Numbered from the stretch's first letter, positions 8,346-17,948 are shown. The stretch: DNA of 33,593 bases from Candidatus Nomurabacteria bacterium (GCA_027347985.1 DAIEQH010000003.1:1-33593), one strand, 5' to 3'. The notes: generated from the sequence alone by a model not told the origin. Numbers and translations: made by a program.

Positions 8346-11300
8346 ATGTCTAGCAAAGACAACATTAATGAATCAGAAAAACCTCTTGATAACGCAAAAG
8401 GAGTATTGAAATTTTCAAGTGATCGCCAAAAAAAGATATGGCGTGCGTTGGCAAAGTTACATCCAAAATTTGGCAAAAAAATTGCTAGTATTTTCGAGGG
8501 CATAATACTTGCGTTAAACGACAATAACCCTGAAAAAATTTCTATTGTTTCTCACTTAGCAAGAGAACTTACTGAAGTTCTACCTATATACATTTCCGGT
8601 ATTCCAATAAGACAAAAGAGAGCGACTGACGATGAAATCAAAAAAGGTTTGAACAATATATTAAAGATGCTAAAAAGCGGGAAGAAATCTGATGAAAAAA
8701 TAAAAGATGTTGTTGAGAATCTCATAGCACAAATACCAGAACAAAAATCTCAACGTGAACAATTAAGAAAAATTGTTGACTCACATAAGGTTCTCGGATC
8801 TCGCCCATCTTATCTTAACGATGAATTTATAAAGCAATGGATGATAGTAAATAGATATTTTTTAAAATACTGTCATCATAGTGAATTGAAAAACTTACGT
8901 GACGATCCATTTTCTGAGGCAGAACTTAATGCAAATTTGAATACCTTTGAAGTGTTGATCTATAGAATTTTAGTAAAGGAACCGTTTTTTGACACTATGA
9001 AAGAGATAGATAGGCTTATGGGCATAGATAATCCCATAGAAAGAGACGCAGACGAGTTAATGAGACACATAGTAGAACCACAACATCGCAGATATTTTTT
9101 TGAGAGATGCGATAATCCAAATTGGCTAAACCTTTTGAACAAGAGAAATGCCTTTTCTTCCCCACAAGAACCTCTAAAAAAAGACGGATACATACAGTTT
9201 ATTCCATGGCCAGAATCAAAATATTTAGTGAGGGTAGCACATAAAAAACCCTTAGAGGTTTATAAAATAATAGAAAAATTAACATCTGATAACCAGACGG
9301 TATTGTACGACTTTTTAAAAGCCGCATTGGATTCACCTGTAAACATTTCCGCTATGTATGCAAATTTAATTGTAAAAAAGAAATGGCTACAAGGTCCATA
9401 TAATTTAAGTTTGCCAGATCAAGTTGCAGATCTAATGGAAAAACTTGCAAAAGGTAAAAAAGGGAAAGAGGCACTTTATCTTGCCAATGAACTATTTAGG
9501 TTAAGAATAGACAAGCAACGTGCCCCTAAAGATCGAGATGAATTGAGATTTTTCCATCCAGATGCAAAACCTTACTACGACGAATGGCAATTCAAAGAGA
9601 TTGTCGGTAAAAAAACGAAGGAACTTGCTAAAATAAAACCAAAAGAACTATTCAATACATACATTCAAAAACTAAAAGAAGCCATCGAACTTGAAAAACG
9701 AGGGAATAAAGATGGTAATTTCTATGAATACTCACACATTTGGAGACCAAATTTATCTATATCAAGAAACAAAACAGAGGATGCAAAAAATATTTTACTT
9801 GATGGTATTATTCAACTAATAGAACAGTATAAAAATGATCCTGTAATACTAAAACAATTTTCCGTTGTCCTTCGTAAATGTTCTTATGCTCTTTTCAGAA
9901 GAATTGAGATGTTTTTGTATAAGTTTGATTCTAATATTTTTACCAAAGAGTCAGAAAAGATATTAAGAAATAGAAGAATAATAATCGCTTACAATTTGAG
10001 ACGTGAATATCTACCGCTACTTGAAATCATGTACGACAAAATCTCTACCTCTTCAAAGAAATATATTTTAAAAGTCATAGAAGGAGGCCCTGATTTCAAG
10101 AAACCCAAAGATTATACAGACGAACAATTTGAGAGGATGACATCCAATTGGAAATCTCTCTACCTATCTCCCATAAAAGACAAACTTTCAAAGGGGTATT
10201 CAGATAAATATAGTAAAATAATTAAAAAATATGATAAACCAATTGACGATGATGGCGAAATGACAGTTTGGGATGGTGGTAAAAGTCCAATTTCGGCTGA
10301 AGATCTTTCGAAATTAGACGCTGATGAAACCCTGAAATACTTAGCCGATTACAAAATGCCAGATGATCCTTTTGGAAGGCACTCCTCTTCTGGTTTGGGC
10401 ATGATATTTTCCGGCCTTGTTGCAGAAAATCCAGAAAAATATGTTCCAACAGCGAAAAACTTTTTTGAAAGAAAAACTCGTCCAATATATTTTTATCATT
10501 TAATACATGGATTAAGAGAATCATTGGTAAAGAAAAAGTGTTTCAGTTGGAAACCAATTATAGAACTATGTTATAGAATCGTAGTAAAAAAAGAATATAA
10601 TTCAGAGCCTGTAAATAACGACGAACAAGACTGGAATTCTGTAAGACTTGCCATTGCCGATTTCTTAGGAAGAGCATTGGGGGATGATACTTGCGAAATC
10701 CCTACCATATTTAGAAAAGAAATATGGGATATAGTATCAAATCTAGCGGAAGATCAGGACCCCACCCCTGAGTATGAACATAAAGATAGCGAAGGCGGCT
10801 TAGATCCTATGACTCTAGCAATAAATACAGTGCGTGGAGAAGCCATGCATGCAGTTGTAAATTATGGTCTTTGGATTGCTCGAAATCTTCCAGATAAATC
10901 TATTGAGGTAAAGATGCCAGAAGAGATGGAAGAATTACTCAATAAGCATTTAGATATTAAACAAGATCCCTCATTGGCCATCCGTTCAGTGTATGGATGG
11001 AGATTACCCAATTTACACTATTTAAATAAACCTTGGATAGAAAAAAATAAAGAAAAGATTTTTGCAAAAGACTCGCCGGATTATCTACTGGCAGCATGGG
11101 AAGGATATTTAGCCAATAATATTCTTAAGGAAGTATTTTCTATACTTAAGCAACAATATTATGACTTTATTCCATATCTAGGGACTCTTGAAAAGAAAGG
11201 GTATCGTGCGGCAGATATAGATCAACGGTTTCCACAACATGTGGCAGTTATTTATGCAAATGAACCAGAGCATGAAGATTTTGTAGATTATTTTTTTAAA

Positions 11301-11816
11301 ACAGCTCCTGTAAAAACTCGCGCAGAAGCAATAAATTTTATCGGCCGAGTAATATTAAGACAACTTGAAGCATTCCCAAACAAAGAAGAAGTTAAAAAAA
11401 GGTTGGGCAATTTATGGGATAAAAGAATTTCTCTTTCTGAAGAACAAACTGAAACGGAAGAACTAAAAGAATTTGGTTGGTGGTTTAAAGTAAGCCCATT
11501 CTCTAAAAAAGAGACTTTGGAACGAACTATAAAAACCCTCAAACTCATTAAAGGTGTTATTAACGTACCCTACGAAATTGCAGAAGAACTCAAAATATAT
11601 GCTAAGGAATTGCCAGTTGAAACTATCACCTTGCTTGATTTAATTGTTAGAGCAGAGAGAGAGAATTACGAGCATCTTTATAAAAAGGAAGAGTATAGAG
11701 AAGTTATAAAGATAGTAAAAGCTACCGGGAACAAAACAGCAAACAAGATTGTTAAAGATCTTATTAATTATTTAGGGTCAATCGGGTTGATTGATGATTT
11801 CAGAGACCTTCTCTAA
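8346..11816 (+). CDS. Large (1156 aa) helical protein of unknown function; candidate defence component
   Basis: Uninterrupted ORF with no obvious P-loop. C-terminal FGWWFKVSPFSKKETLERTIKTL...DLIVRAERENYEHL...NKTANKIVKDLINYLGSIGLIDDFRDLL resembles, from memory, C-terminal regions of large STAND/SIR2-linked defence proteins. Confidence 0.5.
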   Translation: MSSKDNINESEKPLDNAKGVLKFSSDRQKKIWRALAKLHPKFGKKIASIFEGIILALNDNNPEKISIVSHLARELTEVLPIYISGIPIRQKRATDDEIKKGLNNILKMLKSGKKSDEKIKDVVENLIAQIPEQKSQREQLRKIVDSHKVLGSRPSYLNDEFIKQWMIVNRYFLKYCHHSELKNLRDDPFSEAELNANLNTFEVLIYRILVKEPFFDTMKEIDRLMGIDNPIERDADELMRHIVEPQHRRYFFERCDNPNWLNLLNKRNAFSSPQEPLKKDGYIQFIPWPESKYLVRVAHKKPLEVYKIIEKLTSDNQTVLYDFLKAALDSPVNISAMYANLIVKKKWLQGPYNLSLPDQVADLMEKLAKGKKGKEALYLANELFRLRIDKQRAPKDRDELRFFHPDAKPYYDEWQFKEIVGKKTKELAKIKPKELFNTYIQKLKEAIELEKRGNKDGNFYEYSHIWRPNLSISRNKTEDAKNILLDGIIQLIEQYKNDPVILKQFSVVLRKCSYALFRRIEMFLYKFDSNIFTKESEKILRNRRIIIAYNLRREYLPLLEIMYDKISTSSKKYILKVIEGGPDFKKPKDYTDEQFERMTSNWKSLYLSPIKDKLSKGYSDKYSKIIKKYDKPIDDDGEMTVWDGGKSPISAEDLSKLDADETLKYLADYKMPDDPFGRHSSSGLGMIFSGLVAENPEKYVPTAKNFFERKTRPIYFYHLIHGLRESLVKKKCFSWKPIIELCYRIVVKKEYNSEPVNNDEQDWNSVRLAIADFLGRALGDDTCEIPTIFRKEIWDIVSNLAEDQDPTPEYEHKDSEGGLDPMTLAINTVRGEAMHAVVNYGLWIARNLPDKSIEVKMPEEMEELLNKHLDIKQDPSLAIRSVYGWRLPNLHYLNKPWIEKNKEKIFAKDSPDYLLAAWEGYLANNILKEVFSILKQQYYDFIPYLGTLEKKGYRAADIDQRFPQHVAVIYANEPEHEDFVDYFFKTAPVKTRAEAINFIGRVILRQLEAFPNKEEVKKRLGNLWDKRISLSEEQTETEELKEFGWWFKVSPFSKKETLERTIKTLKLIKGVINVPYEIAEELKIYAKELPVETITLLDLIVRAERENYEHLYKKEEYREVIKIVKATGNKTANKIVKDLINYLGSIGLIDDFRDLL

Positions 11817-11820
11817 TTTT

Positions 11821-13584
11821 ATGGCAATAAATACAAAAATAGTTACACATCTTACTTACAAAGAACTCTTTGATTCTTTTGAAAAAAACGGAACTGTTTT
11901 TCCAATAAGTATCTTGAAGGCAAGCGAAGATATTGAAACACAAATAGAATATCTGCTGACTAACATGAATCCCGTTGAAATGACACAGTTCAGTTCTTTT
12001 CTTAACATGATATGCCAGACAAGAGATACTGATAAAACCATGATTAGAGGCATATCGCTATTGGAAGAAACCGGGATTATTCAAAAAGGAAGAGGCTTCT
12101 CAAATAAGATAGTTTTTCATAGAGAGAACTTATTAAACCTGATCGGGCAAATACTTTCTAAAAAATTAAATGGTAAAGATCAATTAACAGGACCTGGACA
12201 TACGGCGAACCAGAAAAAATACACAGAGGCTATTTTATTAAATAATGATCTGGCGAGCATGGAAGCTGAAGCAAACGGCACGAAAAATGGGATTTTTATC
12301 CGTGATTATTTTATAAGAGAATATCCCCACTATTACCTTCCTGATATTGCTAGGCTTATGTATGGGCATAGGATAGTTCGTTATAGATATTGTTTTGAAC
12401 AATTGCTTCCAAACTTAGACAAAGTAAATATAGACGAAATAAATAAAGGAATTAATGCCTTTGAACAAAATTCAGGAGTAACACTTCAGGAATATATAAA
12501 AGTTCTTAATAGCCTTTATGCTTGGTTTTTTGAGATCCCTTTTCAGAACGAGAAAAATCCACCTGCTCTAGGTACTCAAAAATTTGGTTTCGATTTTCAA
12601 CATTTGAGTTCATTTTACATACAAGCATCTTTGTTTAAGCAAGATCCGTCATTTCTTAAAGCAATTAGTCATTTATCAAAAGATATTAATGCACTAAGGT
12701 CTGCATTGGAACAAGAGGATCAAAGGCCGAGGGATCCAATAACTGGATACAATAAATATATTCGGGTGTTTTTTGATAACCCTGTATTTAAAATATCAGA
12801 AGATTTTTACTGTATCATAGACCTAAAATTTATTATTGAGAACGTATGCGGCGGATTACTTTGGAGAATTAAAAGTGAGGGAAATTTGCAGAATTTTAAA
12901 TCAGCTTATGGTCGTCTTTTAGAAAAGTATTTCCAATTTATAATTCAGAATATTTTTAAGAATACTAAGGTCAGCTTTGGGGAAACTGCTGGAGCTGACG
13001 CCGTAATCGAAACCGATGATTGCATCTTCGTTATGGAATTTACTACGGAATATTATAGACTGTCTTCTTTGTATAACCCAACGGCTGATGGTTTTCTAGA
13101 TGACGCTTATCGTATTTTGTTCAACACAGGTAAGGATGATCCTAGAGCAAGAAATAAAGATGATAAAGGAAAATTAATTAAGCTTAATCAATACATTGAA
13201 GATAATAAAAGTAAGGGTAAAAAAATTATCCCAGTTATCGTTACCGAAAACTTTTTAGGTAATCATGATTTATTTAATGAATTTGATAATTTCTGCAATT
13301 CAGAAATAGCAACAAAAAATCTTACAAACTTAGAAGGGATACCCCCAATGTTTCTATGTTTAGATGATCTTGAGACTTTTTGGGGTCTGTTTGATCCAAA
13401 GGACGCGGTTAAGGGATTTGTGGGCTTTAATGACTACTGGGTATCAAAAGAAAAGGAGTCCTTATTCCATAATCCTTCCTCTGGAATGTGTAAATTTATT
13501 GAGGAAATAAATAATAAAGAACCTAGAATAAATAATCATGAATTTGCTGATTTTTTCTCACCCAAGCAAACATTTAAGGAATAA
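11821..13584 (+). CDS. Hypothetical protein with possible degenerate PD-(D/E)xK domain
   Basis: YGRLLEKYFQFIIQNIF...SFGETAGADAVIETDDCIFVMEFTTEYYR: E...D-x-x-I...E-x-T layout, with Thr where Lys is expected. Start alternatives 11791 or 11821. Confidence 0.5.
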   Translation: MAINTKIVTHLTYKELFDSFEKNGTVFPISILKASEDIETQIEYLLTNMNPVEMTQFSSFLNMICQTRDTDKTMIRGISLLEETGIIQKGRGFSNKIVFHRENLLNLIGQILSKKLNGKDQLTGPGHTANQKKYTEAILLNNDLASMEAEANGTKNGIFIRDYFIREYPHYYLPDIARLMYGHRIVRYRYCFEQLLPNLDKVNIDEINKGINAFEQNSGVTLQEYIKVLNSLYAWFFEIPFQNEKNPPALGTQKFGFDFQHLSSFYIQASLFKQDPSFLKAISHLSKDINALRSALEQEDQRPRDPITGYNKYIRVFFDNPVFKISEDFYCIIDLKFIIENVCGGLLWRIKSEGNLQNFKSAYGRLLEKYFQFIIQNIFKNTKVSFGETAGADAVIETDDCIFVMEFTTEYYRLSSLYNPTADGFLDDAYRILFNTGKDDPRARNKDDKGKLIKLNQYIEDNKSKGKKIIPVIVTENFLGNHDLFNEFDNFCNSEIATKNLTNLEGIPPMFLCLDDLETFWGLFDPKDAVKGFVGFNDYWVSKEKESLFHNPSSGMCKFIEEINNKEPRINNHEFADFFSPKQTFKE

Positions 13585-13617
13585 TAGGGTAAGCCTGGGC
13601 AAAAGGTTTAATAAAAA

Positions 13618-14067
13618 ATGTTGGAACTTATAGATAGAAATTTAAAAATGATTAACATAGAACACGCAAGAGATTTTATACAAAAGCATCAAGATCAAGT
13701 TACTGATCTTTTTATTACCTATCAAATGATAGAAATGATGTTTTTTCTTAAACTTCACTTACCTGGGATATCAGAGATAGAAAACAGAGAAGATTATTTA
13801 GAGGGAGTAAATAAACAAATTAATTCAAAAACTTTTGGGAAATTAAAAAAAGTTTATTTAGAAAAATATCCCAATGACAAATATCAGTTGATTTTTGATA
13901 TGGAAGTTGTCGCAATACAAAGAAATAGTTTTATGCATTCTTTTTGCATGATTTTAGTCTTATGGGAAAATCAAGAAGAGATGAATACATGGGGAAAATT
14001 TCTTTTAGATGACTTTACAAAACAAGCTCATAATTTACTGGAAAAAGTATATGAATTACCAAATTAG
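13618..14067 (+). CDS. Small helical protein with HEPN-like R-N-x3-H motif
   Basis: VAIQRNSFMHSFCMILVLWENQ: RNSFMH fits the HEPN R-(N/D/H)-x3-H motif between predicted helices. Confidence 0.5.
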   Translation: MLELIDRNLKMINIEHARDFIQKHQDQVTDLFITYQMIEMMFFLKLHLPGISEIENREDYLEGVNKQINSKTFGKLKKVYLEKYPNDKYQLIFDMEVVAIQRNSFMHSFCMILVLWENQEEMNTWGKFLLDDFTKQAHNLLEKVYELPN

Positions 14068-14096
14068 GTAATATAATCATCTTCGTTTCTTTGTGT

Positions 14097-14102
14097 TATA
14101 AT
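14097..14102 (+). promoter_or_regulatory. Extended -10 promoter (TGTTATAAT), leaderless start
   Basis: TATAAT 6 nt upstream of the ATG at 14109. Confidence 0.55.
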
Positions 14103-14108
14103 AAAAAT

Positions 14109-15248
14109 ATGGAAAACAATATCTTAAATTTATTTAATGAATTTCTAAAAAATTATGATGTGGAATCTAAGGATGCATTGTGGTCAGAACAGAGCTTAAA
14201 ATTTAGAAATTTTTGGCAAGATAAAATTTTCTCTCATTCCAAAGATGAGCTTAATGATACAGAGACTGATGAAATTATTAGGATATTAGATAGGAACGGT
14301 AGAGGTAATACAAAAGAGAGTGAGGCAGTGGCAAAAGCCATGATTGCTCAAGGTGCTTGGAGAAGAATGTTTAATGAACTAAAAAACAAACAACCATTAC
14401 ACGAATGTCTAGACAGAATATTTAAAAGCTCTGGGGATGAAAGAGAGAAGTTAATTAATCAACTATATAAATTAAATGAAGGAAATCGCAATAATTTAAC
14501 TGGACCAAGTGGCAACGCAATCAATGATATGATTTTTGCCTGGGACCCATCTTCTAATCTCAGCATTATATCCTTAAACGATCGCAAGAAAGTTCTTGAA
14601 TATTTTGGATTTGAAAATCGTACAGTTTTTGAAAAAGATTCAATTGGAGAAAAAATTGTTAAATCAAATGAAGATATTATTAAAGGTTTTAAGTCTTTAA
14701 GTATATATGGATCACCAAGAACAGTAAGCACATTTTTGTATTCAATCAATGTACAATCTCTTTGGAAAACTGAATCTGAAAAAGAGTTTACAAGCGTAAG
14801 TGAAGAAAAACCATCTCAAATAATAGGTGAAAATGAATCTTCGGATCAGACTTTGTTTTATATGGAAAAAGAACTTGAAAATTTTTTAATCAAAAACTGG
14901 GAAAAAACTGAATTGGGTAAAAAATATGATTTGATTGAAGAAGATGGAAAATTCAGCCAGCAATACCCAACTGGAGTTGGCCCAATAGATATTTTAGTAA
15001 AAGACAAAAAAGATGGAACATATATCGTGATTGAATTAAAGAGAAATCAAACAAGTGACGATACTATAGGTCAATTAGCTAGATATATGGGGTGGCTTAA
15101 AGAAAATAAAACAAACGGAAAAACAGTAAAAGGAATAATTATTACAGGAGGATATGATGAAAGACTTTATTATGCATCCCAAATGCTAATTGGTTGTGAA
15201 ATATACATATATCAGGTTGATTTCAAATTAAAAGAATTTAAAGAATAG
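14109..15248 (+). CDS. NucS/DUF91-like PD-(D/E)xK nuclease domain protein
   Basis: C-terminal YPTGVGPIDILVKDKKDGTYIVIELKRNQTSDDTIGQLARYMGWLKE: D...ExK...QLxRY motif. Start refined from the ORF track to MENNILN. Confidence 0.75.
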   Translation: MENNILNLFNEFLKNYDVESKDALWSEQSLKFRNFWQDKIFSHSKDELNDTETDEIIRILDRNGRGNTKESEAVAKAMIAQGAWRRMFNELKNKQPLHECLDRIFKSSGDEREKLINQLYKLNEGNRNNLTGPSGNAINDMIFAWDPSSNLSIISLNDRKKVLEYFGFENRTVFEKDSIGEKIVKSNEDIIKGFKSLSIYGSPRTVSTFLYSINVQSLWKTESEKEFTSVSEEKPSQIIGENESSDQTLFYMEKELENFLIKNWEKTELGKKYDLIEEDGKFSQQYPTGVGPIDILVKDKKDGTYIVIELKRNQTSDDTIGQLARYMGWLKENKTNGKTVKGIIITGGYDERLYYASQMLIGCEIYIYQVDFKLKEFKE

Positions 15249-15307
15249 TGACAATCAACTGCAACTTTTGTATCTGATTTTATGTCACTTTTGTCACTTT
15301 CTAGGGT

Positions 15308-15393
15308 GCTCGAGACGCGTCGTTTTGGTATAATAAAATTATTAGAAATAACATTACTGGGCAAGGAACTAAAAGGTTCTAGCTCGAGAACGC
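15308..15393. repeat. Imperfect direct repeats GCTCGAGACGC / GCTCGAGAACGC flanking a promoter-like segment
   Basis: 15308-15318 and 15382-15393, with TTGGTATAAT between them (TATAAT 15329-15334). Confidence 0.4.
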
Positions 15394-15407
15394 CCGCAGA
15401 GATATTT

Positions 15408-16373
15408 TTATTCCAAAATTAGTTTTTTGAATTCCTCTACCATGGGGACTTGTTCTGGTTCTAGACCATATTCTAGGGCTAGATAATAGGCAGTCCAGTC
15501 GGCCAAGAGAAGGGAAGAGAAAATTTTATGCCAGACATTTTCGTTTTTTATTTCTATCGTTTCAACTTTTAAATTGCGGTCTTTATATAATTTTTCCAAG
15601 ACTTGCATCCTTTTTAGTATTTTTGGATTGTCTCCCATATCTTTCAAAATAATAAAATAGAATTTATTACTTAATTCTTTGGTTGAATCTACCACATCAA
15701 AACCCGTCATCTCATTGTGATTTAATTCAGGTAAGACATTATGAAAAGCGGGGATTTTTCCTGTTTCATTAAATTTTATTTTCCAAATTTCTGCCAAAGA
15801 GGAATTATGATTTGAAGCATAGATAACAGGAACATAATTTTTCAATTTCTTTGCGAAACTTTTTCCAGCCTCCTCATAATCAAGTGGATTTAAAGTTGCT
15901 TCTAGGCCACTTGTTTCTTTTAATGCACTTTCTTCACCCATTACTTTCAAGAGTGCTTTAATAGAAAGGCCTAAAGCCATACGAGGTTGAAGCCTCACAT
16001 TTGGCATTTCTATATACGGAGTATTATTTTCCTTAGCTAGAGATAATAATTTACCACCAGCGACAACTACAACTATGTCTAGGTTTTTTTCTTTCGCCTC
16101 TAAGTAAGCATTAATTACTTCTTCTGTATTTCCAGAATAAGAACTTAAAATGACAAGTTTATTTTTTAATGCCTCATCTCCTAGTGGCAAACAATAATCA
16201 TGACGAATAATGATATCAATTTTGGGATTCCAAGTTTTTAGAATTTGAGCTGCCAAAGCAGAGCCACCCATACCAACCAAGATAAACTCTTTTTTGGCAA
16301 CAAATTTGTCGAGATTTTTAATCTCTGGTTCATATGAAAACTGTTTATTGAAGTTTTTTATTGATTCGTACAT
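15408..16373 (-). CDS. Bifunctional phosphoglucose/phosphomannose isomerase-like (SIS domain)
   Basis: LVGMGGSALAAQILKTW...VILSSYSGNTEEVINAYLEA...FNETGKIPAFHNVLPELNHNEMTGF. Confidence 0.85.
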   Translation of the reverse strand: MYESIKNFNKQFSYEPEIKNLDKFVAKKEFILVGMGGSALAAQILKTWNPKIDIIIRHDYCLPLGDEALKNKLVILSSYSGNTEEVINAYLEAKEKNLDIVVVVAGGKLLSLAKENNTPYIEMPNVRLQPRMALGLSIKALLKVMGEESALKETSGLEATLNPLDYEEAGKSFAKKLKNYVPVIYASNHNSSLAEIWKIKFNETGKIPAFHNVLPELNHNEMTGFDVVDSTKELSNKFYFIILKDMGDNPKILKRMQVLEKLYKDRNLKVETIEIKNENVWHKIFSSLLLADWTAYYLALEYGLEPEQVPMVEEFKKLILE

Positions 16374-16377
16374 TACT

Positions 16378-16998
16378 TTATTTTAGCATGTTTTTATTTT
16401 TTAATTTATTGTAGAGAAAGGAAACAATTGTTGGCAAGAATGAAATAAACACTATGCCCAATAATATTGGTAGTAAATATGTATCAATATTTGGAATCTG
16501 TTGCCCTAGAAAATATCCAAGTAAAGTAATACCCGTGGCCCAAATCAATCCACCGAGAATATTGTATGAGATGAAAGTTTTGTAATGCATTTTGCCGACG
16601 CCAGCGAGTATTGGTATAAAAGTACGTACGACAGGGATAAAACGTGCTAAGACGATAGCTTTTTTGCCATGCTCTCTATAAAAATCCTCAGCTTCAGCAA
16701 TGTGTTTTCTTTTAAAGAAAAAAGAATCATCGTGCGAAAATATTTTTGGTCCAACTTTAAAACCAAATAAATATCCGATTTGGTCGCCCAAAACGGCGGC
16801 GAAAGTAACGACTAAAACCAGTAAAGCAATATTGAAATAACCTTGAGAAGCAAGCAACCCTGCAGAAAAGAGGAGAGTATCTCCCGGAAGAAAAAAACCA
16901 AAGAATAAGCCAGATTCAGCAAATATAATAAAGAAAATGCCGAAATAACCTATTGCTCTAATCAATATTGGTAAATCAATATTTAATATAGATTCCAT
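16378..16998 (-). CDS. DedA family membrane protein
   Basis: FAESGLFFGFFLPGDTLLFSAGLLA...LGDQIGYLFGFKVG...ARFIPVVRTFIPILAGVGKM. Confidence 0.92.
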   Translation of the reverse strand: MESILNIDLPILIRAIGYFGIFFIIFAESGLFFGFFLPGDTLLFSAGLLASQGYFNIALLVLVVTFAAVLGDQIGYLFGFKVGPKIFSHDDSFFFKRKHIAEAEDFYREHGKKAIVLARFIPVVRTFIPILAGVGKMHYKTFISYNILGGLIWATGITLLGYFLGQQIPNIDTYLLPILLGIVFISFLPTIVSFLYNKLKNKNMLK

Positions 16999-17060
16999 CC
17001 CATTAGAAATTTTTAATTAATAATTTTTGTCTCGTTTGCGAAATTTCTAACGGGACAAGT
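16999..17060 (-). repeat. ACTTGTCCCG hairpin element, copy A (upstream of dedA)
   Basis: Minus strand: ACTTGTCCCGTTAGAAATTT...AAATTTCTAATGGG directly followed by ATG. Confidence 0.85.
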
Positions 17061-17063
17061 AAT

Positions 17064-17822
17064 TTATTTTAATGCAGCGTCAATTTTTGGCTTTACACTA
17101 GAAAGTGGCTCTGCTCCATCAATAGTACTGACAACTTTTCCATCTTTCAAAATATATCCTTTTGGTGTGCCTGTCACTCCTGCTCCAGTGCCTTCAGTTT
17201 TAGAATCAGCAATAGCTTTTTCGTATTTATTGCTATCTAAGCATTGGTCAAAAGTTGTAGAATCTAAACCGAGATTTTTAGCAAAAGATTTTAAGTTTGG
17301 ATCAGAAAAAGCTCCTTGGTTTTCTCCATTTTGGTGTGAGTAAAGATAATCGTGGAATTCCCAAAACTTACCTTGATCTCCAGCGCATCTTGCTGCCTCA
17401 GCAGACCTGATTGATTCTGGTCCCAAAAATGCCCAATCACGATAGACAAATAAAACTTTTCCGTCCTTTACATAATTCATAACTTCAGGCAAAAATGGAG
17501 TCCAATTTGGGTCGTTCTTTTTCAGATATTGTATTACAGCTGAATCAGCTTTTAAAGAGCCGAAGATTGCTCCACAGAAAGGACATTGAAAATCTTCGTA
17601 TAAAATAATTGTAACTTTTGCTTTTGGATTTCCGAGCGCCATGTCTTCTTTTGTTACGGGAGCTGGTGTTCCTGTCACAGCTACATTGCCATTTGCTGGC
17701 ACATTTGTAGAAGGCGGTGTACTTCCTTTTAATAAAATTGCTCCGGCTATTAAAACTCCAGCGACGACGATAGCCATAGGGATTGAAAAATTGTTTGGTT
17801 TTGTGTTTACTTCTATTTCCAT
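17064..17822 (-). CDS. DsbA-family thioredoxin-fold protein, membrane anchored
   Basis: N-terminal TM segment; VTIILYEDFQCPFCGAIF with CPFC active site; GVTGTPKGYILKDGK cis-Pro region. Confidence 0.9.
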   Translation of the reverse strand: MEIEVNTKPNNFSIPMAIVVAGVLIAGAILLKGSTPPSTNVPANGNVAVTGTPAPVTKEDMALGNPKAKVTIILYEDFQCPFCGAIFGSLKADSAVIQYLKKNDPNWTPFLPEVMNYVKDGKVLFVYRDWAFLGPESIRSAEAARCAGDQGKFWEFHDYLYSHQNGENQGAFSDPNLKSFAKNLGLDSTTFDQCLDSNKYEKAIADSKTEGTGAGVTGTPKGYILKDGKVVSTIDGAEPLSSVKPKIDAALK

Positions 17823-17948
17823 AAAAATTTATTGTATAAGTTTGTAATGCTTAAGTATAACCTGTAGTGAAATTTTTAGCAAAAATTCTGCTATAAAAAT
17901 GTTAAAAGCCAAGCCTTTAACATTTTTTAAAGTTCGATTTTGTTGTGC

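Noticed and set aside
10222-10524. Minus-strand ORFs (10222-10524, 8960-9193, 11288-11548) within the defence-like cluster
   Set aside because: Shadow ORFs opposite long continuous coding sequence.
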